Positions 17,747 to 26,118 of a DNA stretch of 64,000 bases are shown here, piece after piece (position 1 is the first letter of the stretch; every line of letters begins with the position of its first letter). The notes under the pieces are model-generated. The model ran no database searches, was not told the DNA's origin, and was given only the letters and a program-made list of their open reading frames with translations. This DNA is from Armatimonadetes bacterium Uphvl-Ar2 (GTDB lineage: Bacteria; Armatimonadota; Fimbriimonadia; Fimbriimonadales; Fimbriimonadaceae): positions 2,569,442-2,633,441 of the forward strand of contig CP021424.1 in NCBI GenBank assembly GCA_002162095.1. Direction: 5' to 3'. A program made the translations under genes and the position numbers.

Positions 17747-18304
17747 CTAGGATCCTCCAATCAAAGCAACGCCCAAAGCCTCTAAAGCCACCAAGGTGAG
17801 AATCCACCAGCTGACATAGCGAGTTTCCTTCTTGAATCTTGCTGCTGAAATGGGCATCCTTGTGAAGATGCAGGTTGCCAGAACCACGAGCGCCGAGACC
17901 GACAAAGCAAGAGCGCCCGGAATGGCAATCGCCAGGATGAAGCTGAAGGGAAAAGCCCAATACGGAATCGCGCAGGCCAGCGTCCATAAGTAAACGTGCC
18001 TTGCAATGAGATGGGCGTGCCTCAGCCTGGAAGTCGCTCCTTCCGTTTGCGTTGCACTCAATGCAAGTGCCGAAATGAACCCGAGTCCGACGGTGAACGC
18101 CCATGCTTGTATCAACAAGGGTGGAACCAGAAATCCCGTTTGCCCATCTCCAAAGGCCGCCCCAACCGCGCCGAACCAAGTGCCAAAGAATGGCGGCAAA
18201 CCCGATTGAGTCCGGTAGAAGACCAGAAAAGCCGCGAGGAAATTCGGAATGGCGTTGACTACGAGCTTCAAAACAGACGATTCACGCTCGCACCTGGATT
18301 TCAT
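17747..18304 (-). CDS. Polytopic membrane protein of unknown function
   Basis: 185 aa with about five hydrophobic helices. It has no transporter motif. Convergent with the barrel gene, whose stop lies 1 bp from its own stop. Part of a two-gene module (17747-18787) bracketed by the barrel-gene tail duplicate. Confidence 0.55.
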   Translation of the reverse strand: MKSRCERESSVLKLVVNAIPNFLAAFLVFYRTQSGLPPFFGTWFGAVGAAFGDGQTGFLVPPLLIQAWAFTVGLGFISALALSATQTEGATSRLRHAHLIARHVYLWTLACAIPYWAFPFSFILAIAIPGALALSVSALVVLATCIFTRMPISAARFKKETRYVSWWILTLVALEALGVALIGGS

Positions 18305-18313
18305 CAGCCTAGT

Positions 18314-18787
18314 TCAGAAGAAGCCAATGGGTTGGACCTCTAAGTCCGCTTTTTCGACATTGTACTTTGTGTCCAGCTTCGCATGAACGATCCAGCGAGA
18401 ACCTAAACCTAGGATTCCAATATTTGGCTCTAGAACAATTGAGGCATCGTAGCCCTCGACATCCAATACTTTTGTCCCTATTACATTCCCATGCTTATCA
18501 AATATGGACTCATCCTTGTCGACTTCCTTGATCTCGGTAGTACATTCGATTCCGTCATCCCGAATCTCGTTGACCAGCCAGTCAAAGGACTTCCCGTGCC
18601 TTTCTGCATGGATTGTATGAACTCGAAGAGTGCTTTGGTCGGAGCTACTGTTAGCCATGTAATCGTACAAGGCAAAGTAGAAGAATAGTACGCCCAACAG
18701 GAAGCCAAGCACGACGCCAAGGATCAAGATGGGGCCTTGATCTCCCCTATTCTTCTTCACCTGAGCGGCCTTCATCATCGCCTTCAT
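18314..18787 (-). CDS. Single-pass membrane protein of unknown function
   Basis: 157 aa: a basic N-terminus (KAAQVKKNRGDQ), one strong helix (ILILGVVLGFLLGVLFFYFAL), then a ~115-aa extracytoplasmic beta-rich domain. Unknown family. Confidence 0.55.
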   Translation of the reverse strand: MKAMMKAAQVKKNRGDQGPILILGVVLGFLLGVLFFYFALYDYMANSSSDQSTLRVHTIHAERHGKSFDWLVNEIRDDGIECTTEIKEVDKDESIFDKHGNVIGTKVLDVEGYDASIVLEPNIGILGLGSRWIVHAKLDTKYNVEKADLEVQPIGFF

Positions 18788-18858
18788 ACGCCAGCGGCGT
18801 CAGCGCGGTTGCTCAACACCCTGAAATGGCCACCACCGAGATAGAAAGCAGCGCGGGT

Positions 18859-18924
18859 GTGCCGCGCGTGCGCAACTTTGCCTGGGTGAGCTACGTCTCG
18901 GCCGGGGTGACGATTCGGTTTTAG
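18859..18924 (+). pseudogene. Duplicate of the beta-barrel gene 3' end
   Basis: 66 bp match 17680-17745 with two third-base changes and a different stop (TAG for TGA), encoding VPRVRNFAWVSYVSAGVTIRF. Similarity ends at the stop. Upstream sequence is unrelated. Confidence 0.85.
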
Positions 18925-18928
18925 AACG

Positions 18929-19468
18929 TCAATCCTTCTTCGCCTTTCCTTCGTAGAACCAGCCGCGCTTCTCGCCCATGGCGTAGATGTCTGGGTGGAC
19001 GATCGAGTCCTTGTTCGCTTTGGCGAGGACCCATGCGAAGTAGTTTACGTAGCCACCCAGGTTAGATTCAAGGAAGCCCTCGTAAGTCACCAAATCCCAG
19101 TCCGGAGGCAGGCGGTATTCAGGCACGCTCCCATCGGGTTCGGGCACACCTTTACGATCTATCCAGAGACGTTCAAAGAACGAGTAGATCGCCAACGCTT
19201 CGATGGGGTTTGAGATTTCCTCGTCGGAAAGCCGTAGGTGAGGGGCGCACCCTCCGATGACCCAGCCCGAAGTGATCCGCTGGGTGGTTTTGCAGGGGCC
19301 CCGGAAGTAATGCACCGCGACAAACCGGAAGTAAAGCTCGCAGGTCAACTCAGGTGCTTCAAATCCGATGAAGTCCAGGAATGACCGGGCGCGATCCCTG
19401 GCCTCGGCCTGGGATATCTCCGGAAACGAATCTACGACGGGCGGAGTGGGAAACACGTACTCTTTCAT
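18929..19468 (-). CDS. Unknown 179-aa protein
   Basis: Soluble, acidic and aromatic-rich protein with no recognised motif. The start overlaps the stop of the upstream lipoprotein gene as ATGA, so the two are coupled. Candidate partner or immunity pair by context only. Confidence 0.55.
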   Translation of the reverse strand: MKEYVFPTPPVVDSFPEISQAEARDRARSFLDFIGFEAPELTCELYFRFVAVHYFRGPCKTTQRITSGWVIGGCAPHLRLSDEEISNPIEALAIYSFFERLWIDRKGVPEPDGSVPEYRLPPDWDLVTYEGFLESNLGGYVNYFAWVLAKANKDSIVHPDIYAMGEKRGWFYEGKAKKD

Positions 19469-20037
19469 AGGGCCAGTCTCTGGCTTTGCCTTCGCACCGG
19501 GTTGCTCACCTGTTCTTGGATTCGGGTGGATTCATCCTCGATCTCAAGAAGCTTGTACAACCGGGGGAGTATCAGGTCATAGGTGTGCTCTCGGGCCGTG
19601 TTTGCGTCGCGGAGGAGCTTGTTTCTGACTCTAGGCTCATCATCACGCGTAAGAATTGTTATGGTGTGCCGGAGATTGCTGGATTCAAAATGAATCAGCT
19701 CGATGAAGAGCGCTCCAATCTCATTCTCCCCTTCGAAATCGTTACGCATGTAGAGATCGCTTCGAAGCCTATCTATCTCCTTCAGTTTGATTTCGTCGGA
19801 TTTCAGCAGCCCTTCGAGCGTCTTCTCGGGTCCCAAGCCCTTCAAGGCCAACACTCGTTCCGTGCTCGCCTTCTGGATTGCCAGATAACGAAACATCAGG
19901 ATTCGATACTCCGTGATGTCTTGAGGTGGTTTCTCGCGAGAGCATCCGGCCATCGCCAAACCCACGGTGAGGCCAAGAAGGACCAGAAGCCTGTCGCTCC
20001 GGCCGCCCAACAAGCTTCTCATTCTTACCGGACCCAT
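19465..20037 (-). CDS. Lipoprotein of unknown function
   Basis: The ATG at 20037 follows a good GGGGAG site. The signal peptide ends with a lipobox (GLAMAGC, Cys at residue 32), so it is a predicted lipidated periplasmic protein of about 159 mature residues, largely helical. Coupled to 18929-19468. Confidence 0.65.
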   Translation of the reverse strand: MGPVRMRSLLGGRSDRLLVLLGLTVGLAMAGCSREKPPQDITEYRILMFRYLAIQKASTERVLALKGLGPEKTLEGLLKSDEIKLKEIDRLRSDLYMRNDFEGENEIGALFIELIHFESSNLRHTITILTRDDEPRVRNKLLRDANTAREHTYDLILPRLYKLLEIEDESTRIQEQVSNPVRRQSQRLAL

Positions 20038-20091
20038 CCACTCACTCCCCTCTCCTCGAGGTCTGCGTGTGATTATGTCCGTTTACTGCCC

Positions 20092-20880
20092 CTAACTTGC
20101 CTTCACCCTCAGCACGCGGGCGCCCGCCAGGCTGGGGCCGGTCTTGCCCGCCACCGGCTCGATCCGCACGCGCACCTTCGTCTTCCCGCGCGTGAGTTCT
20201 ACCGGAATCGCGTAGGCGATATCGAAGAACACATTCATCGGTCACCCTTCCAGCGCCTCGCGCGCGATCTGCTGGCCATCCACCAGGATCACAAACTCCG
20301 GTCGAATCCGGTCGTTGCCCCAGTAGGTCATCATCAGTTCGCTTGCCCCGGCGCTCGGCACGGCCATGTCGAACTCCACCCAGCCCCCGGCCATGGGTTG
20401 GCGGGTGCCCCGGTTGTTCTGCTCCCGCACGTCGTTGCGTTCTTGGGTCAGGTTGTGGTCGCGCTCCGGCTGCATTTCGCCAATGTTCATCGAGTCCACC
20501 GTGCGCTGCATGATGTCTTGGAGGCGGGCTTCTTCGGCTCGGTATTCCGCTTCCTTGGCCGCCCACTCGGCGGGGGTGAACAGGTCGAAGTAGACCCCGT
20601 ACCGCGATTCGAACAGCGAGTGGAACGGCACGAAGGTGAACTGCTGCGGCTGCATGGGACCCTCCGTGCGGAAGGTGAGCGGCTGCCCCGGCACTGGCCT
20701 GAGCCATTCGCTGATCCGCGCCGGGTCACTGGTGATCACGGGCGTCCGGAATACGGCACCCTCCGCCGTAGCACCCGAACCCGGACCCATATCGGCAGCT
20801 AGCACCAGCGGCCCGTACTTGATCGCGATCCGCTTGGGATTATCCGGCATCGCCTCCGTGGAGAGGCGGAGCGGTGGTGA
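20092..20880 (-). pseudogene. GH127 beta-L-arabinofuranosidase 3' remnant
   Basis: About 250 residues match the C-terminal part of GH127/DUF1680 enzymes: YGPLVLAADMG, FVPFHSLFESRYGVYFDLF, ERDHNLTQERNDV, GGWVEFDM and MMTYWGNDRI. The catalytic barrel is missing. An in-frame TGA (20242-20244) interrupts the frame, after which PMNVFFDIAYAIPVELT continues in the same frame to 20092. The family releases L-arabinose from beta-linked arabinofuranosides. At the 5' side an ATG at about 20913 with a good AGGCGG begins an out-of-frame signal-peptide-like stretch, so an internal deletion may have joined head and tail. Confidence 0.8.
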
Positions 20881-20942
20881 TCATAAGGCTGAGAGAGAGG
20901 AGGGTGGGGGTCATGCTGCCGCCTCGAAAAATCGAATTCTGT

Positions 20943-21377
20943 TCATTGCTTTTCCTTTTCTGGTTGCTTTTCGCGCCAAACGACCATTCTTCCTTCGCGG
21001 AAGCGCAATCCATCGCGAGACGTTATCCACTTCTTCCCGCCGAGCCACGTATCATCTTCCCTCCATCCTATGAGGGCCCCACCTTCTGAACTCACGATGG
21101 CGAAGAAATCCTCGTCAGAGGCTTCAATGCTAACGGTTCCGATGGGGGCTTGAGCCTTACAGTTTTCCAGGAGGAGGCGATCACGATCCTTCACGCTCAA
21201 CTTGGCTTTTTCTGCCGCCTTCAGTTCGTAAAGGACGCAGCTATCGTAGTTCGCGCTCTTATGCCACCTAAGTTTTGCTGCATAGACTTGGTTTATGTAA
21301 ACGATGAGCCAAATGACCAAGCCAAGGACTATCCCCCAGTAAATGCGGTTGCTGATTTCGGGCGTTACTTCTTTCAT
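20943..21377 (-). CDS. Small membrane-anchored protein, pair member
   Basis: 144 aa: one helix near the N-terminus (WGIVLGLVIWLIVYINQVY), then a soluble domain. It shares the layout and blocks of 21377-21760: KLSVKDRDRLLLENCKA against KLAVDDRDAHVAEACAA. The start overlaps the upstream stop (ATGA). Tandem paralog; unknown function. Confidence 0.6.
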   Translation of the reverse strand: MKEVTPEISNRIYWGIVLGLVIWLIVYINQVYAAKLRWHKSANYDSCVLYELKAAEKAKLSVKDRDRLLLENCKAQAPIGTVSIEASDEDFFAIVSSEGGALIGWREDDTWLGGKKWITSRDGLRFREGRMVVWREKQPEKEKQ

Positions 21378-21760
21378 CAGTATTCGAAACCTAATATGGG
21401 ATAGTACACATTACGCGTTATCGCATTGACCTTTAGGCTTCCATCGCCATGTGTGCCCTTCCAAACGGAAACGAGACCGTACTTCCCACCGTTCATTGAA
21501 ACAGATAACGGTCCAGACCTCACGACATTTAGCCTTTGAGACGGCGAGTACGCTGCGCACGCCTCAGCCACATGTGCGTCCCGGTCATCAACGGCTAGCT
21601 TTTCTAGCGTGGCCCGCCGGAACTCCTTTCGAACACATTCCGCCAACTTAGCCGCCTTGCGCGGTTGGATCCAATCGGAGTAAGTCCAATAAATCGAATT
21701 GGCGAGCGTAGGGATAAGAATGACCCCCAAGAACACCCATCGAAACCGAATCTTCTTCAT
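21377..21760 (-). CDS. Small membrane-anchored protein, pair member
   Basis: The ATG at 21760 was chosen (MKKIRFRWVFLGVILIP) over an upstream in-frame ATG at 21787. It is 127 aa, paralogous to the next gene, and has one N-terminal helix. It directly follows an RHS fragment, the position occupied by immunity genes elsewhere in this array. Confidence 0.6.
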   Translation of the reverse strand: MKKIRFRWVFLGVILIPTLANSIYWTYSDWIQPRKAAKLAECVRKEFRRATLEKLAVDDRDAHVAEACAAYSPSQRLNVVRSGPLSVSMNGGKYGLVSVWKGTHGDGSLKVNAITRNVYYPILGFEY

Positions 21761-22275
21761 AGCAAGCCCTCGCTTCTCACGGAACAACCATGTCGAAGGG
21801 TTGGATTGAGACCCATTCTCCTCGAATCATAGTAGCTCTCTCGAACACACTCAACCAACCAACCGGCGTTGCTAGTTCTCTGGGCGACTCTCTTCACCGA
21901 CCATTCCCAAATGCCCGAAGACCAGTTGGGCTGCAACTTCACTTCCAGGCGCAGGTCCGTGGTGCGCACGGGCGCAGTGATGCCCACGGTCCGCCCCGCC
22001 GCATCGTAGGTGTAGCTCTTGGCCCCGGCCGTTAGCATCTTGTCCGCCAGGTCATAAGTATAGCTTTCCGCCACGCCGTTTACGGTCTTGCTTAAGCGGT
22101 TTCCGTTGGCGTCGTAGGTGTAGTCGACGTTGTAGCCACTCCGGGCATCACGACACTTCTTGAGAATGGCGGTCCGCTCGAAGTCGCGCAACGGATAGCT
22201 GGCCGTGCGGAAAGTCGTACCACCAAAGGATACTATCGCAATACCTGGCGTTGATGGCAGTATCCTTGGAAGCAC
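21757..22275 (-). pseudogene. RHS orphan tip T1 (degenerate)
   Basis: An RHS segment of about 60 residues (YTYDANGNRLSKTVNG through YTYDAAGRTVGI) is flanked on both sides by unrelated sequence. The ~44 residues before it are not RHS. The ~60-aa tail after it (VKLQPNWSSGIWEWSVKRV onward) overlaps the next gene start by 4 bp. No GRF-RDP pre-tip motif is left. Probably a decayed tip cassette. Confidence 0.6.
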
Positions 22276-22360
22276 TTTTGGGCATACACGTCTCTACATG
22301 CCTTCCTTGGTGGAAGTGAATTGGCAGAGCTACTTCAGCCAGATCGTCCTGCATAGTTTC

Positions 22361-22840
22361 CTAGGAGTGCCTGTAGTGAGAGAAATCCTCTATGAGAACA
22401 GAACCTTCGAGTAACTTCCAATACTCCCTATTAGTGATCATTTTTTCGATCCGCAATACTTCCTGAGATGCTGATCGGTTCGCTATCGTGCTATCCTTAA
22501 CGATACTCAGCTTTTGACATGCCGTCAGAAATGCTTTTATTTTCTTAGAAGTGCTTATCTTGTCTGAAAGGGACAGCCACTCTATGAGCTCACTTTCTAA
22601 TCCAAGAAGTGCGGCTCTATATATCCCAAGCTTTATCCATGCATCCTCAGGCTTCAAACGATTTGGAAACTGCATCGATTCAAAGTTGCCAAATACAAAG
22701 TCGAGTTGAGAAACCCTGAGTAACGCGAGCGGCTCATTGTATTCAAGGTAAATCTCATAGAAAAGCTGCCTGGCACGATCAAATGCGCCAGCTCGCAGAT
22801 GCTCAACTGCCTCCTCATACTTCTCTGTGTAACCAACCAT
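22361..22840 (-). CDS. Unknown helical protein, possible immunity gene
   Basis: 159 aa, helical throughout, with a TPR-like start (KYEEAVEHLRAGAFDRARQLFYEIYLEYN). It lies between two RHS fragments, in the usual immunity position, and is AT-rich relative to the RHS core. No family assigned. Confidence 0.6.
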   Translation of the reverse strand: MVGYTEKYEEAVEHLRAGAFDRARQLFYEIYLEYNEPLALLRVSQLDFVFGNFESMQFPNRLKPEDAWIKLGIYRAALLGLESELIEWLSLSDKISTSKKIKAFLTACQKLSIVKDSTIANRSASQEVLRIEKMITNREYWKLLEGSVLIEDFSHYRHS

Positions 22841-22862
22841 TTCTTAATCTGGCAAGGCTAGT

Positions 22863-23138
22863 TTACCAATTCGCCTCATCATGAGGATCGCATATCGTAG
22901 GTGAGGGTGGTGGTGCCACCCGGCGCATTGATGCCCACGGTCCGCCCGGCGGCGAGGTGTAGCCGCTGGTTTGCCCGGTGCCGAGATAGCTCCACTGTTC
23001 CACTGCGCCATCGGGGAGGGTGAGGCTCGTTACATCGCCACGTGCGCTATGGGCGAAGTTCCGCGTGGCCCCGCGCCCATTGGTGATGGCCGTGACCCAG
23101 CTGTTGCTGTTGTAGTTCCAACCCATACCACGAGTCAC
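22863..23138 (-). pseudogene. RHS core scrap T2
   Basis: It begins in the core at YNSNSWVTAITNGRGATRNF and runs to QTSGYTSP. It then jumps, with a frame change, to the much later core segment encoding GRTVGINAPGGTTTLTYD before stopping. The internal deletion removed most of the core and the tip. No toxin domain remains. Confidence 0.75.
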
Positions 23139-23147
23139 TCGTCGGAT

Positions 23148-23723
23148 TCAGTCGGATAACCTTGGATTCAGAAGAAACCCGTGAGCTTCGATAATCTTCA
23201 GTGCCCTGGCTTCGGAACGAACGGTTCTTACGAACTTATTCGAACCTGGCGATTGCGGAATTACGGCCTTCTCCGGCGAAAGCCTGAGAATTTCTTTGCG
23301 CAATTCACGGCCGACACTTGCGAGGCCGCTCATGTTGACGTTTGGCTCACGCCAGGCGAGCAGATGCGAAGCAGCCATTGGTAACCAGACCGCCTCAATA
23401 CTTGAAGGAAGGTGAATCGCGCCAATTTGCATCATCTCCTGATACCAGTATCCATGCCTCTCTCGCATTTCATCATATAAGACATCGTATCCTGGAGATC
23501 TGGAATCTGTTAAGATGACTTTGGGGATCAAGTACATCTGGGCGTTGCATTCCATGAAATGCTCCAAAGTCAGTGAAGAAACCTCCAAGACTCCGATGAT
23601 TCTCTTGTCCTTTGACCCGCTGCTTATCAAACACATGAGACCAGGTTGATTGACGCTCTGCAATGCTCTCGACAGCGATTCCGCAGTTAGCACGACATTG
23701 AGCTTCTTAGTGACAGAACTCAT
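23148..23723 (-). CDS. Putative immunity protein, four-member family
   Basis: 191 aa with no signal peptide. It shares YWYQEMMQIGAIHLPSSIEAV, a central YREP/WREP block and an ELRK start to the C-terminal third with 23819-24301 and 27631-28206, and more distantly with 39973-40554. All four sit next to RHS genes, which supports an immunity role. No family name known to me. Confidence 0.65.
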   Translation of the reverse strand: MSSVTKKLNVVLTAESLSRALQSVNQPGLMCLISSGSKDKRIIGVLEVSSLTLEHFMECNAQMYLIPKVILTDSRSPGYDVLYDEMRERHGYWYQEMMQIGAIHLPSSIEAVWLPMAASHLLAWREPNVNMSGLASVGRELRKEILRLSPEKAVIPQSPGSNKFVRTVRSEARALKIIEAHGFLLNPRLSD

Positions 23724-23818
23724 TGTGCTTTTGCATCACCGCTTATGACTTCTCTAGAAACAAGTCACTACTCAATCAACAAGAAGGTGGCCATTGACAC
23801 GCAAATCATTGGAAGCCC

Positions 23819-24301
23819 CTAGTTGGCAAGCCCAAGAAAGTCATCGTGCTGTTCGATATATTCTTTCAATGACGGTTCACATCGATAGACTTCCGTTGGC
23901 CAATCCCGACCACCATTGACCCTAACAAGGACCTTCAAAGGAGTTGCTGCAAGAAAGCGCTTTCTAAGCTCTATTGCAACCCGGTGCATGTCGCTAAACG
24001 AAACAAAAGGTTCTCGATACAACAATGATCTATACGACAAGGAAATTGACCTAACGGATTCTATGCTTGCAGGCAGATGGATAGCTCCAACATTCATCAT
24101 GTCCTGATACCAAAACCCATTAAGGTAACTCATTTGATCAAAGATTGATTTATGCAATACTGTACCATCGTCCACCAATTCATCACGTGGGACAAGATAC
24201 GCAAAGAGGGTCTTTTCGGAAAAATGGCAGGGAGTTAGATTCGGCACGGAAACCAAGGCGGAAGTATTAGCCAGAGGTGCCATCGAGTTCATCAAGCACA
24301 T
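23819..24301 (-). CDS. Putative immunity protein, four-member family (start unclear)
   Basis: Very close to 27631-28206 in its first two thirds. Similarity continues upstream of the ATG at 24301 for about 30 codons (KVIVSAKTISDIVQAICGSN, to about 24390), but no ATG, GTG or TTG lies there in frame. Either a non-standard start, an indel or 5' damage is involved. It follows the tip T3 gene by 119 bp or less. Confidence 0.6.
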   Translation of the reverse strand: MCLMNSMAPLANTSALVSVPNLTPCHFSEKTLFAYLVPRDELVDDGTVLHKSIFDQMSYLNGFWYQDMMNVGAIHLPASIESVRSISLSYRSLLYREPFVSFSDMHRVAIELRKRFLAATPLKVLVRVNGGRDWPTEVYRCEPSLKEYIEQHDDFLGLAN

Positions 24302-24420
24302 AACATTCGACCCGCAAATAGCCTGAACAATGTCACTGATTGTCTTGGCAGATACAATGACCTTTAGCTCCTTCGTTGCGGGGCGTCTATTTATATAAAG
24401 CCTCCTCTCGCATTGTTTGC

Positions 24421-25740
24421 TCAGTACCCAACTGGTATTGTCTCCACTCTAACGTTCGGTCCAGAAGCCTCAAGGTCCCTCTTTGCTTCACGCTCGCGCT
24501 TGGGTAGTGTGACTCCATCTTTAAGATACCGCACGACCTGAATATAGACATCAATCTTCTGACCATTTTCGATCACTACGATGTGGGCATCAGGATACCT
24601 ATACTTCTTTTTCCCACCTGGAGTAGGTACGCGTTTTTCCGACCCACCACCACCACTCTTTAGCTCACCGCGCCCACTGTCAACATATTCCTCAGCTCTC
24701 TTCCTCACACTTGCTCGATGAGCCGTACTGCCTAGACGTCCGCCATCCTTAGCCACCTTCTCCGCAGCTTCTTCAGCTACATTCTTGATGACCTTCCCAA
24801 CCTTACCACGACCACCAAGGGCTGTGTCATGGACCTCGCCGACGATCTCGCCGACCCGATAGCTACCGGAGCCATAGTCCACGACATCGTCGCAGCCGAT
24901 CCAGACCCGGACCTGCCGCGTGCCGCCCCAGGTTAAGGTATCGCCCCAGCCCGCGAAGAAGTCCTCCCACTCCCAAGGAGCCGTGTACGGTCCACCTTCG
25001 TCAGCAGGGACAAACTCGATGGTCGGGTGGATGCGATTGGATGGCCCACCAGACCCTGGCGTGTAGTCATTGCGACCGCCAGCGCCCGGCGTCCCCACTC
25101 GCCCGGTGCCCGGGTCATAGACTCCGCCGCCATTGCCAACCTGGATCGGGTTGCCAAAGTTTTCCAGGCCCATGAAGCCGGACTGACCCTGCCACGTCCC
25201 GGCGGACTGCACCAGTTCACCAAAGGCACTGAACTCCCGGCCCGCCAGCGCGGCCCCGGCGGCCGTGGTCTGCAGGTCCGTGGAACCCGAATCCGCGTGC
25301 AGATACCTCGTGGTTCCGCCGCGACGCTCGGCTACTCCCGGCGAGAACAGGGCCGTGCCATCACTCACCACCGGCGCCCAGGAACCCGCCCCGGACCGCC
25401 GATAGTTGCGCGTCACGCCGCCAAACGTGCTGCTGATCCGCGCGTCCAGAGAATCGTAGGTGTGGTTCTGCACCCCCGTCGGATCCTGGATTTGCACCAC
25501 GCGGTCGTCAAAATCGTAAGCGAGGAAGGTGGTGCCCGCCGCGCGCTGCACGCTGGTCATGCGGCCGGACGCATCGTAGCCAAAGGTGCGCGGGTCATTT
25601 CCGCCCGACACCGCCAGGAGCTTATCGGCGCTGTCGTAGGAATAGCTTTCGCTCACTCCGTTGACCGTTTTGCTCAGCCGGTTGCCGTTGGCGTCGTAGG
25701 CGTACTGCGCGGAGAATCCGGCTAGAACCTCAGCGCTCAG
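24421..25740 (-). CDS. RHS orphan tip T3, candidate nuclease tip
   Basis: Starts inside YD-repeat sequence (AYDANGNRLSKTVNG) without a clear initiation codon, and its core is clearly diverged from the other copies. After the pre-tip region (ENFGNPIQVGNGGGVYDPGTG) comes a ~210-aa tip. The last ~110 residues contain GSTAHRASVRKRAEEYV, PDAHIVV, KIDVYIQVVR and REREAKRDLE. That PD...D-x-x-x-Q pattern resembles restriction-endonuclease-fold toxins, by inference only. Confidence 0.65.
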   Translation of the reverse strand: MSAEVLAGFSAQYAYDANGNRLSKTVNGVSESYSYDSADKLLAVSGGNDPRTFGYDASGRMTSVQRAAGTTFLAYDFDDRVVQIQDPTGVQNHTYDSLDARISSTFGGVTRNYRRSGAGSWAPVVSDGTALFSPGVAERRGGTTRYLHADSGSTDLQTTAAGAALAGREFSAFGELVQSAGTWQGQSGFMGLENFGNPIQVGNGGGVYDPGTGRVGTPGAGGRNDYTPGSGGPSNRIHPTIEFVPADEGGPYTAPWEWEDFFAGWGDTLTWGGTRQVRVWIGCDDVVDYGSGSYRVGEIVGEVHDTALGGRGKVGKVIKNVAEEAAEKVAKDGGRLGSTAHRASVRKRAEEYVDSGRGELKSGGGGSEKRVPTPGGKKKYRYPDAHIVVIENGQKIDVYIQVVRYLKDGVTLPKREREAKRDLEASGPNVRVETIPVGY

Positions 25741-26114
25741 CCGAGAAAGGAACTTGACTTGAAGCTAAAATAGCCGGCTACTCCAAGAAAGTATGGAATC
25801 AGTAACAAAAGAGCCATACGCTTTGGTGCCATTTTTTCTCCGGGATTGACTAGAACCCATGCACTCATGGGCGCGCAGATCAACAATACAATGGCTGAAA
25901 GAATTACCAGTGGACCAGTTAGTAATGCCCCGGGCACGGCATATGGCAGTGCAAGGACTGTCGCATAGACGATGCTTTCGCTGGATACCGGTTGATCCAT
26001 TGAAATTCGGAAGATGAACCAAATGGGAACAATGAGCGGAAATAGCAGGCACGACGCTACTACTGATCCTAGCCACCCAGCTCCTGACGCCCAGAAAATT
26101 GCCGCTTGAACCAC
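25737..26114 (-). CDS. Polytopic membrane protein, candidate immunity
   Basis: 125 aa with about four hydrophobic helices. It sits 4 bp after the tip T4 stop and overlaps the head of the T3 orphan, the canonical immunity position. A membrane immunity protein suggests a membrane- or periplasm-acting partner toxin. Confidence 0.6.
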   Translation of the reverse strand: MVQAAIFWASGAGWLGSVVASCLLFPLIVPIWFIFRISMDQPVSSESIVYATVLALPYAVPGALLTGPLVILSAIVLLICAPMSAWVLVNPGEKMAPKRMALLLLIPYFLGVAGYFSFKSSSFLG

Positions 26115-26118
26115 CCAA

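Noticed and set aside
20242..20244. In-frame TGA as possible selenocysteine or recoding
   Set aside because: The gene lacks its catalytic part and shows other decay; the neighbouring residues are not a known selenocysteine site.
22148..22354. Small - strand frame of 68 codons between T1 and the TPR-like gene
   Set aside because: It overlaps the T1 fragment in another frame, has no recognisable features and no good ribosome site.
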